From contig NC_012881.1 in NCBI RefSeq assembly GCF_000023445.1, positions 3,380,001 through 3,444,000 on the forward strand: a stretch of 64,000 nt of DNA, in the 5' to 3' direction. Numbering within the stretch: position 1 is the first letter of the stretch; each line of letters begins with the position of its first letter. The DNA is from Maridesulfovibrio salexigens DSM 2638 (lineage in GTDB: Bacteria > Desulfobacterota > Desulfovibrionia > Desulfovibrionales > Desulfovibrionaceae). Under the pieces are notes generated by a model that was not told the origin of the DNA, searched no databases, and saw only the letters and a list, made by a program, of their open reading frames with translations. Made by a program: the position numbers and the translations under genes. Positions 8,842-18,517 of this stretch are shown in pieces.

Positions 8842-9834
8842 ATGAATGCTATGAATGACTCCAAGTTAATTGAAGAAAGCTTTTGTTCCATTACCGAAGC
8901 CATCTTCAAAATACTTCCCAAAAATAATCTTCCTTTCAGTTTGTATAGGATGAATCCATCCAATGGAAGATTTACACCCATTACAATCCCCGGAAAAGCC
9001 ATTGTCTCCGCAGACAAACAATCCATTTCCGATGATTGCGAACGGGGTCTTATTTTTATTAAATTCCGGGACATTGGTACGTGCAAACCATTTTTCATGC
9101 ACCATCTGCCTACTGTTATTTCCGATATTTCCCATTCCGTTCCCGAGCATGAACTGGCAAACCTGCTTTTAGAAGGGCTGAAAAAGAGTGCTGAAAAAAT
9201 TTACATTGATTCCATAAAACTGCACTTCAAACAATTTCGCTCCACACTTACCAGCGTAGGAGAGCTGCTTCACGAAAAACCTGATTTGCTTTGGCTGATG
9301 ATCCCCATGCTTGATCCTCAGCATTCACTGGTCAACAAAGCCCTTTCCAACGGTGTAATAGGAGCAGCAGTCCTGCTGCATGCCCGCGAAGTAAAACCGG
9401 ATGTCCAAATTTTCATCGATGCGCTTTTCGCTCTTTTTCTCTGTGACATAGGTCTGTCCAGCCTGCCAGAATTCGTACTTGGTAAAGAGTTCTGTCTTTC
9501 GCTGGACGAACAGAAACGCATCCGCCAACACCCAATCGGATCAGTGGAAGTTCTGAGCTTGACCAGCAACCTGAGCAAGACTTCCCTGCGCGCAATTCTG
9601 GAACATCACGAAAGAATGGACGGTTCCGGGTACCCCAGAGGTGTTACCAACGAAAACCTGTCATGGCTTGGAAAGCTATGCGGGGCAGTGGACTCATATG
9701 TGGCAATGACTATGGGACGCCCCGGAAAGAAAAGCATGCCCACAGTAACAGCCTTGAAAATTCTGTACAGTGAATCGACTCAATACGACCCGAACATCAT
9801 CTACGCGCTGGAAAAAGTGACCTATCGCGATTAA
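8842..9834 (+). CDS. Degenerate HD-GYP domain protein
   Basis: HD-GYP proteins normally hydrolyse cyclic-di-GMP. The C-terminal half (about residues 170-320) keeps H230 in the QHPIGSVEVL segment, the HHE motif (255-257) and GSGYP (261-265). The name-giving HDxGK motif, however, reads C201-D202-I-G-L, so the metal-binding His and the Lys are lost. The N-terminal 120 residues have no domain I recognise. Possible functions are a non-catalytic cyclic-di-GMP or protein-binding module. GAGGTGG lies upstream of the start, and a terminator follows. It appears to be monocistronic. Confidence 0.8.
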   Translation: MNAMNDSKLIEESFCSITEAIFKILPKNNLPFSLYRMNPSNGRFTPITIPGKAIVSADKQSISDDCERGLIFIKFRDIGTCKPFFMHHLPTVISDISHSVPEHELANLLLEGLKKSAEKIYIDSIKLHFKQFRSTLTSVGELLHEKPDLLWLMIPMLDPQHSLVNKALSNGVIGAAVLLHAREVKPDVQIFIDALFALFLCDIGLSSLPEFVLGKEFCLSLDEQKRIRQHPIGSVEVLSLTSNLSKTSLRAILEHHERMDGSGYPRGVTNENLSWLGKLCGAVDSYVAMTMGRPGKKSMPTVTALKILYSESTQYDPNIIYALEKVTYRD

Positions 9835-9870
9835 GATCGGATAAAGATCCTCAATTCATAAACTTTCCAA

Positions 9871-9908
9871 AAAAAAATCCCGTCCAGTTTCATCCGGACG
9901 GGATTTTA
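9871..9908. terminator. Bidirectional terminator between convergent genes
   Basis: A 10-bp stem, AATCCCGTCC/GGACGGGATT, is flanked by A-run and T-run. It serves both the HD-GYP gene (plus) and the RND operon (minus), which ends at 9912. Confidence 0.85.
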
Positions 9909-9911
9909 TTA

Positions 9912-12900
9912 TCAGTAATCTTCTGGTTTGTGCTCGCATTTGGTGACCGGTACGTGTTCAGTTATCCCGTCCGCGTACAAATTTTCATCTGAAAGACGGA
10001 ATACCCTGCGCAGCAGCAGGCGTATATCCTCAAAAATCAGGTAAAATGCCGGAACCAGCAGTAGAGTAATACCGGTGGCGAAAAGAATACCGAATCCTAA
10101 TGATACAGCCATGGGAATCAGGAACTTGGCCTGCCTCGATGTTTCAAGAATCATGGGAGCCAACCCGCCAAAAGTGGTCAGGGTGGTCAGCAAGATCGGC
10201 CTGAAACGGGCAGTCCCCGCCTCCAGCACCGCATCATATGCACAATGCCCTTTACGCCGTTGAATGTTCACGTAGTCAATGAAAACCAAGGAATCGTTGA
10301 CCACAACACCACTCAGAGCCACGATACCGAACAGACTCATCAGGCTAAGACTGTACCCCAACAAGGCATGACCGATTACTGCGCCGACTATGCCGAAAGG
10401 AATACAGAGCATAACAATCAACGGCTGAAAGTAACTGCGGAAAGGAATTGCCAGCAAAGCATAGATCACCATCATGGCCATAAGCAGGCCGGAGATCAGG
10501 CTTTCAGTACTTTCCTGCATGTCAGCCTGTTTACCCTCCAGAGAATAACCCAATCCGGGATAATCAGCCTTCAATTGTGGAATAACATTGGCGACAACAT
10601 CAGCCAGAATCTGAGAGGTTTCCTTTCGCGGATTAACATCAGCCTCTACGGAAATGACCCTGCGCCCATTACGGCGGTCAATAGAAGTATAAGCCCTGCC
10701 GTCCTTAATTTTCACGACCTCGCGCAAAGGAACATCAGTTCCGTCGGGAGTACGGATCATCAATTCTTCAAAATCATATTTGGAAGCACGTTCCTTTTCA
10801 GGCAGACGAACCATAACCTTGATTTCATTTCGACCACGCTGCTGGCGCAGGACCTCGGCCCCGTAATAGGAAGCGCGAATCTGGTTGGCAACATCGCGGG
10901 AGGTAAGCCCCAGACTGCGTCCAGCGGGCAGAAGTTCAAAGTCGAGCTGCCTTTTACCCGGTGAAAAACCGGAATCAATATCCTTAACCTTGGGATACAC
11001 GCTAAGCGCCTGAGCGAGGTCCGATGAAGCCTTTTTAAGCACTTCAATGTCACTATGGCTAAGCTCAATTTCAAGGGAACTGCCTGAACCGGGCCCTCCA
11101 CGGTCAGACTCAAAGAGGACCGACTCGGCTCCGGGTATAGGGCCAAGATTTCTCCGCCACTGACGTACAAATTCATCAGTTGCGATAGGCCTTGTATCGG
11201 CATCAGTCAGGAAGACCTGCACTTTGAGCACATGACTACCGCTGGTCTTGCGCCTGCCGGAGCCGCCGATCTTGGCATAAACACCTTCAACCAATTGCTC
11301 CCCGCCATTTTCCTCAGCAACCTTTTCCGCTGCAAGCACTGCCTTATCCAATACTTTCTGGGTAACTTCCTTGGCGGTACCGTAGGGCAGGTCAATTGTG
11401 AGGTAGGCATAATCGGACTCAATCTTCGGGAACATGGTGAATCCCAACCTGCCACTTTTAATGTAGGCGAATGAAATGATCAAACATGCTGCACCAAGAG
11501 CAACGGTAAGATAACGCAGAGTAACCGCACGATCCAAAAACGGCCTGTAAACTTTATGTACGAAGCGAAGCAAACCGTGAGATATATTCTGCTGATAATG
11601 GAGAATAAACCCCATAATCTTACCCGGCTTACGCTCACTGCCATGCCCAAGGTGGGCGGGGAGAACAAAAAGGGACTCCACTAATGAGATGAAAAAGACA
11701 CTGCAAACAACCATAGGAATGACCTTGAATATCTTACCCATCACTCCGGGTACAAAAAACATTGGCATGAAAGCGACAATGTTCGTCAAAACACTGAAGG
11801 TAACCGGCATGGCAATACGCTTGGCCCCTTCACAGGCTGCTTCTATCCAACTCATGCCCTGCTGCCGCATCGTATAGACATTTTCACCTACAACAATGGC
11901 ATCATCCACAACAATACCAAGTGATATGATGAAAGCGAACATGGAAACCATGTTGATACTCACGCCTGCCGGGGAAAGAATGAGCATGCCGCCCAAAAAG
12001 GAAATGGGAATCCCCATGGAAACCCAGAAAGCGAGTCGCGGTTCAAGAAACAAAGCCAGAAAGATAAAGACCAGTCCAAGCCCCATGTAAGCGTTGCGCA
12101 GAAGCAGGTCCATGCGCTGGCGATAAATATCAGAACTGTCGTTACGCACAGCCACGTGCACACCGTCAGGAAGGCTTCTATTGAATGTTTCCAGCTGGGC
12201 ATGCACTGCATCAGAAACACCGATGGGGGTCTGATCACCTATGCGATAAACCTCAACACGCACCGCAGGCTTTCCGTCAAAGGTGGTGATAATATCATCG
12301 TTCTGAAAATCCTCTTTGACCTCGGCAATATCTTCCAGCAAAACCTGAGTACCGTCATCTCCGGTAACAATGGGCACCCGCGCAAATTCACGGGCATAAT
12401 CACGGCGTTCCTTGAAACGGACTAGGATTTCGCCGCCCTCGGTCTTAATACCGCCTCCGGGAAGTTCCACTGACGTCTTGGCAAGGGAATCCGCCACATC
12501 AGAAAGGGTCAAACCGTATGCCCGAAGCTTTTCCTGAGGAATTTCAATAGTAATCTGTAACCCGCTGACTTCAGCAAGCTCCACCTGAGTAATTCCCGGA
12601 TCACCGATCAGTTCTTCACGAAGCTGTTCGGCAACCTTACGCAGGGAAAGAGCATCAGTATCCCCGTAAACCATAAGCGAAAGTACACCGCGTTGACGCG
12701 AAACAACGCTGATGACCGGGTCCTCAGCTTCTTCGGGGAAGGAGGTTATCCGGTCCACTTCACTTTTGATATCCTGACTGAGCTTTTGCAGGTCATAGCC
12801 TTCAATAGCTTCAGCAACAATTGAAGCACTGCCTTCCGCAGCGGTACTGGCAACTTCCTTGACCCCGTCAAGGCCGATAACGGCTTCTTCAACAGCCAGA

Positions 12901-13112
12901 ACTATACCTTGCTCCACCTCTTCTGGGCTGGCTCCACTATAAGAAACCTGCACGGTAACAGTATCCATAGTGAATTCGGGAAAAATCTCCTGCTTGATAT
13001 TGAAGCCCATAACCAAGCCACCGACCAGCAAAATAATCATCAGCAGGTTAGAGGCCACGGGATTCCCGGCCATCCATGCAAGAGGACCTTTGTTTTTATT
13101 TTGCTCAGCCAT
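9912..13112 (-). CDS. RND efflux pump, inner-membrane permease
   Basis: This 1066-residue proton-driven pump belongs to the AcrB/HAE1 superfamily. It shows one N-terminal transmembrane helix (NPVASNLLMIILLVGG), a large periplasmic part, a block of helices around residues 340-560, a second periplasmic part and the final helix block. The proton-relay motif GIVVDDAIVVGENV is visible in helix 4. The start overlaps the end of the adaptor gene by 8 bases, so translation is coupled. With the adaptor and outer-membrane factor it forms a tripartite system. Substrates cannot be read from the sequence; the neighbouring two-component system probably controls it. Confidence 0.93.
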   Translation of the reverse strand: MAEQNKNKGPLAWMAGNPVASNLLMIILLVGGLVMGFNIKQEIFPEFTMDTVTVQVSYSGASPEEVEQGIVLAVEEAVIGLDGVKEVASTAAEGSASIVAEAIEGYDLQKLSQDIKSEVDRITSFPEEAEDPVISVVSRQRGVLSLMVYGDTDALSLRKVAEQLREELIGDPGITQVELAEVSGLQITIEIPQEKLRAYGLTLSDVADSLAKTSVELPGGGIKTEGGEILVRFKERRDYAREFARVPIVTGDDGTQVLLEDIAEVKEDFQNDDIITTFDGKPAVRVEVYRIGDQTPIGVSDAVHAQLETFNRSLPDGVHVAVRNDSSDIYRQRMDLLLRNAYMGLGLVFIFLALFLEPRLAFWVSMGIPISFLGGMLILSPAGVSINMVSMFAFIISLGIVVDDAIVVGENVYTMRQQGMSWIEAACEGAKRIAMPVTFSVLTNIVAFMPMFFVPGVMGKIFKVIPMVVCSVFFISLVESLFVLPAHLGHGSERKPGKIMGFILHYQQNISHGLLRFVHKVYRPFLDRAVTLRYLTVALGAACLIISFAYIKSGRLGFTMFPKIESDYAYLTIDLPYGTAKEVTQKVLDKAVLAAEKVAEENGGEQLVEGVYAKIGGSGRRKTSGSHVLKVQVFLTDADTRPIATDEFVRQWRRNLGPIPGAESVLFESDRGGPGSGSSLEIELSHSDIEVLKKASSDLAQALSVYPKVKDIDSGFSPGKRQLDFELLPAGRSLGLTSRDVANQIRASYYGAEVLRQQRGRNEIKVMVRLPEKERASKYDFEELMIRTPDGTDVPLREVVKIKDGRAYTSIDRRNGRRVISVEADVNPRKETSQILADVVANVIPQLKADYPGLGYSLEGKQADMQESTESLISGLLMAMMVIYALLAIPFRSYFQPLIVMLCIPFGIVGAVIGHALLGYSLSLMSLFGIVALSGVVVNDSLVFIDYVNIQRRKGHCAYDAVLEAGTARFRPILLTTLTTFGGLAPMILETSRQAKFLIPMAVSLGFGILFATGITLLLVPAFYLIFEDIRLLLRRVFRLSDENLYADGITEHVPVTKCEHKPEDY

Positions 13113-14328
13113 TGCTGTTCACCTTCTTTTTCATGGAACCGGAACCATTCTCACGCAGCTTCATGTTCTGGAGCGGTGCGGAAATATCAGTAACAACGAG
13201 CTTTTCACCGCCGGTCACTCCAGTATCGAGATAGACGTAATTCTGATCACGCCAGACCGGATCAACTGTTCTGATATCCAAAAGGCCGTCTTCGTTCATC
13301 ACCCAGATGGTGTTGTTGTCACGAAAAGAAGCTCTCGGAATAGCAATTACTTTTTCCAGTACGCCGGAATCAATCTGTACATTCACGTAGCTGCCCAACA
13401 GCAGAGGACGAACTTCACCGCCCTTCAAATTTAAAGGATCTTTCACTGAAACAATGATCCGGGCCATGCGTCCCTTGGATTCGAGCGAAGGCAGAAGACG
13501 AAGAACCTCACCTTCCCGCTCTACGGCATTTTTGCCGCTGCCCATACGAACCCGGGCCTTTGAACCCTTGAATCCGTTTTCCGCCGAAGGGATATCAATG
13601 CTTCCCAGACGATCCACGGGAACAGATACAATTACCCAGAATTCATCAGTCCCCACCAGAGAGGCAATGGTTTCATTAAGGCTGAGATGCGCTCCAAGAT
13701 CAGCACTTTTGCTGACAATCATACAGGAGAAAGGAGCTTTTACTCGGGTACGGGCAAGATCAATACGAGCCTGCTTAAGCTTAGCTTTGGCAGAAGCCAG
13801 ATCAGCCTGAGCCTTTTGCAGATGGGGTTTACGGAGAGCCAACTCAGCTTCCTGCATGGTTCCGCCGGAAGATTTCTTAAGCAGTTTCCATTCACGTCCG
13901 GCTACACGCTGCTGTCCGCTTTCAAGCTTAAGATTGTATTCGGCCTCAGTAACTACAGCTTCCTGCTGCTTGACCGCCAGTTCGTAATCGAGAGGATCTA
14001 TGCGCAGAACTTCCGCACCTTTCTCAAAATATCCACCGGGAATAAAAGCATCACTGACAGATATAACTTTACCGGAGACCTGCGGTTCGAGATTGATTTC
14101 CCTAGCGGCTTCAACAGTTCCCATAACCGGGGTCGAAACCTTGAAATCGTTAACTTCAAGAACACTGACGTTAACCAGAGGTGCGGAGACCACCGGGGCT
14201 TTTTTCTTAGCCACGGGTTTAGTGGCGAGAAGAGCCTTGGCTCCGATCACGGCCACGACCACAATCAGTAAAGGGAGAATTCCTTTAAGGCCAATCTGTT
14301 TGACGTAGTATAAAATTTTCTTAGCCAT
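13105..14328 (-). CDS. RND efflux periplasmic adaptor (membrane fusion protein)
   Basis: The 407-residue protein has an N-terminal membrane anchor (about residues 12-32), a split lipoyl/barrel-sandwich domain flanking a coiled-coil hairpin (about 75-225) and a beta-barrel region after it. GQVSGKV-like and lipoyl-type segments ('VSGKVISVSDAF..GGYFEKGAEVLRID', here abbreviated) are typical for the HlyD/AcrA family. It bridges the permease and the outer-membrane channel. It lies 2 bases after the outer-membrane factor gene and overlaps the permease gene. Confidence 0.9.
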   Translation of the reverse strand: MAKKILYYVKQIGLKGILPLLIVVVAVIGAKALLATKPVAKKKAPVVSAPLVNVSVLEVNDFKVSTPVMGTVEAAREINLEPQVSGKVISVSDAFIPGGYFEKGAEVLRIDPLDYELAVKQQEAVVTEAEYNLKLESGQQRVAGREWKLLKKSSGGTMQEAELALRKPHLQKAQADLASAKAKLKQARIDLARTRVKAPFSCMIVSKSADLGAHLSLNETIASLVGTDEFWVIVSVPVDRLGSIDIPSAENGFKGSKARVRMGSGKNAVEREGEVLRLLPSLESKGRMARIIVSVKDPLNLKGGEVRPLLLGSYVNVQIDSGVLEKVIAIPRASFRDNNTIWVMNEDGLLDIRTVDPVWRDQNYVYLDTGVTGGEKLVVTDISAPLQNMKLRENGSGSMKKKVNSNG

Positions 14329-14330
14329 AT

Positions 14331-15827
14331 CTAAATTCCCTCCTGCGCAGGAACGGATTGTTCTTCAGGTTTATCAGCGGCAGCAACTTCAGCTGTGTCA
14401 TCAGCTTCAGGTTTAAGCTCTGCCCCGTCTTCAAGTTCATTTGTCCAAGTCCCGCCCAGCGCACGATACAGACCCACGCGATAACTGAGCAGATCAGCCT
14501 CATCCTGAGCAATGTTAATTTCAAGGTCATGAACGCTGACCAAGGCACTAAGTACCGGCAGGTAATCCTCCAGCCCCTGCAAATAGCGCGAACCGGCTTC
14601 TTGGAGATTGAGTTTTGCTGCTTCAAGCTGATTCTTACGGGCTGAAATGTATTCATGCTGCCACTTTTCCTGTACCAGCGAATCCTGCACTTCCTTGAAT
14701 GCGGTAAAGACTGTGTCCTTATAATTAAGCATACGCTCATCAACTACAGCCCGTGTGCGCTCAACCTCAGCCTTGCGCTTATATCCGTCAAAAATCGGTC
14801 CGGTTATGGATGAGGTCAGAGTGGTCAGCCAGCCGGAAAATATGTTTGCAAGCTGGGCACTGGAAAGCATGGCCTCCGCAGAAAGAGTCATGGAAGGCAA
14901 ACGATCGGCCCTTGCTGCACTTACGGACCAGTCTGCGGATTGCAGGTCCAAACCTGCCGCACGCACATCCGGGCGCATGGAGAGCAGATCAAGAGGAATT
15001 CCCAGCCCCGGAAGGTTAGGCAGATCAGGAAAATCGGCAGTAGCAACATCAATAGCCCCGGCAGGACGCCCCAGCAGATAGGCAAGCTCATGCAGCTTTA
15101 ACTGTTCCTGAGATTCAACCGGAGGGATCAGGGCCTTGGTCCGGGCAACGGTTTCACGCTGCTGAAATACATCAAGTGCTGTGGAAAGGGAGTTACGGAA
15201 GCGGAGTTCGATCAGTTCAAGATACGTTTCGTTGGTTTCAAGCTGTTTCTGGTAGATTGCTTTTTTCTTGCGCTGCAACTGGATTTCCAGCCAGCGTTTA
15301 ACTACCTCGGATGCAACCGTCATTGCCGCAGAATTCACATCTTCGCGGGAGGAAAGATAATCAAGCTCACCGGAAGCTGCCTCGGCTTCAATTTTGCCCC
15401 AAAGATCTAATTCATATGATGCGGCCAGACCTAATTTATGGGAGTCAGTGGATGTTGATCCCTTGGAACCTTCGGTGCCGTCATTACCGGAGCGTGAATT
15501 GGTGTAAGTGCCTTTGCCATCCAGCTTGGGATAAAGATCGGCCTTGGATTTAACTGCTGTAGCCCGCAGTTGGCGAAGCTTTGCCCACGCTACCCGTACA
15601 TCGAAGTTGGCATTGATGCCTTCTTCCACAAGACGGTTAAGCTCTTCGTTATGAAAGCTCTCCCACCATTTACCCAGTTCACGCGGTTCACTGGAATAAA
15701 GTTCGTATTGCGGAGGGACACCCAAAGTAAGATTGGGGCGAGGATCCGGTCTGAACGGCGAACACGCTGAAAGCCCGAAAAGGGCCAGCATACAGATCGC
15801 GGTTAATTTCAACTTGAATGAGGACAT
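14331..15827 (-). CDS. RND efflux outer-membrane lipoprotein (NodT/OprM family)
   Basis: The trimeric outer-membrane channel of the tripartite pump. From ATG 15827 (GGAG 7 bases upstream) the protein has 498 residues and begins with a lipoprotein signal ending LSAC. Two repeated coiled-coil/beta regions of the outer membrane efflux protein family follow. The longer frame upstream to 15947 runs through the promoter region and is rejected. A low-complexity acidic tail (ELEDGAELKPEADDTAE) ends the protein. It is the first gene of the operon and diverges from the response regulator gene. Confidence 0.9.
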   Translation of the reverse strand: MSSFKLKLTAICMLALFGLSACSPFRPDPRPNLTLGVPPQYELYSSEPRELGKWWESFHNEELNRLVEEGINANFDVRVAWAKLRQLRATAVKSKADLYPKLDGKGTYTNSRSGNDGTEGSKGSTSTDSHKLGLAASYELDLWGKIEAEAASGELDYLSSREDVNSAAMTVASEVVKRWLEIQLQRKKKAIYQKQLETNETYLELIELRFRNSLSTALDVFQQRETVARTKALIPPVESQEQLKLHELAYLLGRPAGAIDVATADFPDLPNLPGLGIPLDLLSMRPDVRAAGLDLQSADWSVSAARADRLPSMTLSAEAMLSSAQLANIFSGWLTTLTSSITGPIFDGYKRKAEVERTRAVVDERMLNYKDTVFTAFKEVQDSLVQEKWQHEYISARKNQLEAAKLNLQEAGSRYLQGLEDYLPVLSALVSVHDLEINIAQDEADLLSYRVGLYRALGGTWTNELEDGAELKPEADDTAEVAAADKPEEQSVPAQEGI

Positions 15828-15973
15828 ATATTTTCTCCATTGCTTTCCATTTTCCATTCTAATACATGCAAAGGACCATAAGAGTATTAGTTTGATGCTA
15901 AAAGTTGTAAACAAATGTAAAAATACACCCTCATCCCCTTCCACCAACGGGTGGACACGGGTAACCTGAAAAT

Positions 15974-16672
15974 ATGGAACAACAATATCCCGTACTCATA
16001 GTTGATGATGATGCCAAACTCAGGGCACTGCTGACCCAGTACCTTGAAGGCTACGGTTATGAGGTCAGCACCCTTCCATCCGGTGAGGGAATCATTGAAG
16101 AAGTCAAGACTTCTTCACCTGCAATAGTAATCCTCGATATCATGATGCCCGGTAAGGATGGCCTTGAGGTGCTTCGCGATCTGCGTCCGCACTCGAATGT
16201 CCCGGTAATAATGCTTACCGCCAAGGGTGAAGATACCGACCGCATTGTCGGCCTTGAGCTTGGTGCTGACGACTATATTTCCAAACCGTTCAATCCACGA
16301 GAACTGCTGGCCCGCATCAAGGCAGTGCTACGCAGGGCCAAAGGCCCGGAGAACAACAATCCAAATTCAGGACAGATCAATGTAGCCGGGGTTGTTCTTC
16401 ATGTGGCGCACCAGAAACTTGAAATTGAGGGAGATTCCCTTGAACTCTCTTCCACTGAATTCAAACTGCTCAAGGCATTAATGGATAATCCGGGCCGACC
16501 CATGACCAGAGATGACCTTATGACCTCTGTCTGGGGCAAGGATTTCAACGCCTTTGACCGTAGCATTGACGTGCATATCAGTAAGCTGCGCGCTCTTTTC
16601 AAGCCCTACCCGGACCATGAATCGCGCATCAAAACAGTCTGGGGCACCGGATACATGTTCGTGAGCGAATGA
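15974..16672 (+). CDS. OmpR-family response regulator
   Basis: A receiver domain (about 1-120) has the acidic pair D11/D12, phospho-acceptor D55 in ILDIMMPG, and K104 in SKPF. A winged-helix DNA-binding domain follows (about 130-230, ending SRIKTVWGTGYMF). At 232 residues it is a standard OmpR/PhoB type. Its stop overlaps the start of the kinase gene by 4 bases. Because it diverges from the RND operon 146 bases away, control of the pump is likely (inference). Confidence 0.92.
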   Translation: MEQQYPVLIVDDDAKLRALLTQYLEGYGYEVSTLPSGEGIIEEVKTSSPAIVILDIMMPGKDGLEVLRDLRPHSNVPVIMLTAKGEDTDRIVGLELGADDYISKPFNPRELLARIKAVLRRAKGPENNNPNSGQINVAGVVLHVAHQKLEIEGDSLELSSTEFKLLKALMDNPGRPMTRDDLMTSVWGKDFNAFDRSIDVHISKLRALFKPYPDHESRIKTVWGTGYMFVSE

Positions 16673-18054
16673 TGAAAATAAGCCGTACTTACCTTAAAAT
16701 ATTTCTTTCCTTCATGCTGGTGCTGGTAGTTTCCGAACTGGTCATATTCGGTCTGCTGCATATGTCATGGGATAAAAGTCCCCGTATCCTTCACATGGAA
16801 CGGCAGCTGTTCACCGTAAAAAATCTAGCTGAAATGGAGCTGGGAGGAATTCATACTTCACCTGAATATGAAAAAAAGATTCTCACGCCCCTGCTTGAAA
16901 CATTAAGTAAATCACTGAAAGCAGATATCTGGATCACCGGTCCCTATGGAGAAATAGTAGCTTCATCCACCGCGACAATTCCGGACATGAGCGATTATAC
17001 AACCGGTGATGCCGCAAAATCAGCGGACGGCGTATACGTATATAAAAAGCGTAATGAAGGGATTAAAAGCGTATACGGAATCTACACTGGTAAACTACCC
17101 ATGGGTTATCCCTTCACTTACCACCTTTACCACTCCATTCCCAAATTCGATGAGGAAAGCTGGTTCATACGGGCGCAGATAATTTTGACTATTATCGCTG
17201 CCATTTTCCTTATCCCGGTAGCAAGACGCGTGATTCGTCCTTTGAAAGAACTTACATCTTCAGCAGCTAAAATGGGCCGAGGAGACCTGAAGCAAAGAGT
17301 AGAAATCAAAGGTAAAGACGAAATTGCCGAGCTTGGCAAAGCCTTCAACCACATGGCCGAGGGACTGGACAAAATGGTTAAGTCCAGCCGGGAGCTGACT
17401 GCCAACGTATCCCACGAACTGCGCAGTCCGCTGGCCCGGATGCGCATTTCTTTGGAAATGCTCAAAGAACGTATTGAAACAGGAAACACTTCCGGTTGCG
17501 ATACATTCGTAGACGGCATGCAGTCGGAAATTACCCACATGGACGAACTCATCGGTAAGATAATTGAATTTTCCAAGCTGGAAATGCACGAAACTCCGGC
17601 CATGACTGAGACAGTCAACCTGAAGGAACTTATATCCGATCTTCTTGAACAATATCAGTGCATTGCTGAACGCAGCAATTTAAATGTGCAAGCAGAACTT
17701 GCTGAAGTTAAACTTTCCAATTGCAACCGAAACGGCATCGGTATCGTAATGGATAATATTCTCGGTAACGCCTTCAAATACACTGATTCCCGAGGAAAAG
17801 TAGGAGTACATTTATCCGGAGATGATACAGGGGTGCGAATTTCAGTAACCAATACCCACGCACCACTCCCGGAAGAAGATCTGGAAGAAATATTCAATCC
17901 TTTCCACCGCCTTAAGGGGCAGGAAATTCCCGGATCTGGTCTGGGCCTTGCCGCGACACGGAGGATATTACGCATCCATAATGGAGAAATTAAAGCTGAG
18001 AATAGTGAAGACGGATTCAGAATTGTGATCAATATTCCTATAAAGGAAAGCTAA
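16669..18054 (+). CDS. Sensor histidine kinase (HAMP-HisKA-HATPase)
   Basis: The 461-residue kinase partners with the response regulator immediately upstream. It has two transmembrane segments (about residues 10-32 and 167-185) around a periplasmic sensor of about 130 residues. A HAMP linker follows (about 187-240), then the phospho-accepting His in NVSHELRSPLARM, and a C-terminal ATPase domain with the N-box DNILGNAFKYT and G-box GSGLGLAATRR. The architecture resembles CpxA/RstB-type envelope stress sensors. The signal is unknown; envelope damage or pump substrates are plausible. Confidence 0.92.
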   Translation: MMKISRTYLKIFLSFMLVLVVSELVIFGLLHMSWDKSPRILHMERQLFTVKNLAEMELGGIHTSPEYEKKILTPLLETLSKSLKADIWITGPYGEIVASSTATIPDMSDYTTGDAAKSADGVYVYKKRNEGIKSVYGIYTGKLPMGYPFTYHLYHSIPKFDEESWFIRAQIILTIIAAIFLIPVARRVIRPLKELTSSAAKMGRGDLKQRVEIKGKDEIAELGKAFNHMAEGLDKMVKSSRELTANVSHELRSPLARMRISLEMLKERIETGNTSGCDTFVDGMQSEITHMDELIGKIIEFSKLEMHETPAMTETVNLKELISDLLEQYQCIAERSNLNVQAELAEVKLSNCNRNGIGIVMDNILGNAFKYTDSRGKVGVHLSGDDTGVRISVTNTHAPLPEEDLEEIFNPFHRLKGQEIPGSGLGLAATRRILRIHNGEIKAENSEDGFRIVINIPIKES

Positions 18055-18083
18055 GCAAAACGATAATTAAAGAGCAAAACACA

Positions 18084-18509
18084 ATGAACATCACCTTGAG
18101 CTTCGAACTGAAAAACATTGATTGGATAAAGGTGGCAGAAATATTTGAAAAAGCCCCTCTCGGCACCCGCGAACCAGAGAAACTGTCACGAGCAGCAGCA
18201 AACAGCGAGCTGGTCTGCTTTGCCAAGGACGGCAATGAATTCATAGGCTTTGCCCGCGCCATCAGCGATGGAGAATTTCAGGCCGCAATATACGACCTGT
18301 GCATCCTGCCGGAATACCAATCCCACGGACTCGGCAAAAAAATGATGACCGCCATGATGGAAAAGCTGGGGGCAGTCAATGTCATCCTATATGCAGTTCC
18401 GGGCAAAGAAGGTTTTTACAAAAAATTCGGATTCACCCCCATGCTCACCGCTATGGGTTGCTTCAAAGATGAGGCCGGAATGATTGAGCGAGGGTATTTG
18501 GAGGGGTAA
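18084..18509 (+). CDS. GNAT family N-acetyltransferase
   Basis: The 141-residue protein has the acetyl-CoA binding motif A typical of GNAT enzymes (LCILPEYQSHGLGKKMM) and the following strand and helix, including FYKKFGF near the C-terminus. The acceptor substrate cannot be deduced. It starts 29 bases after the kinase gene and may be co-transcribed with the two-component genes. It is convergent with the methyltransferase gene, with an 8-base gap. Confidence 0.85.
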   Translation: MNITLSFELKNIDWIKVAEIFEKAPLGTREPEKLSRAAANSELVCFAKDGNEFIGFARAISDGEFQAAIYDLCILPEYQSHGLGKKMMTAMMEKLGAVNVILYAVPGKEGFYKKFGFTPMLTAMGCFKDEAGMIERGYLEG

Positions 18510-18517
18510 AGCCCCCT

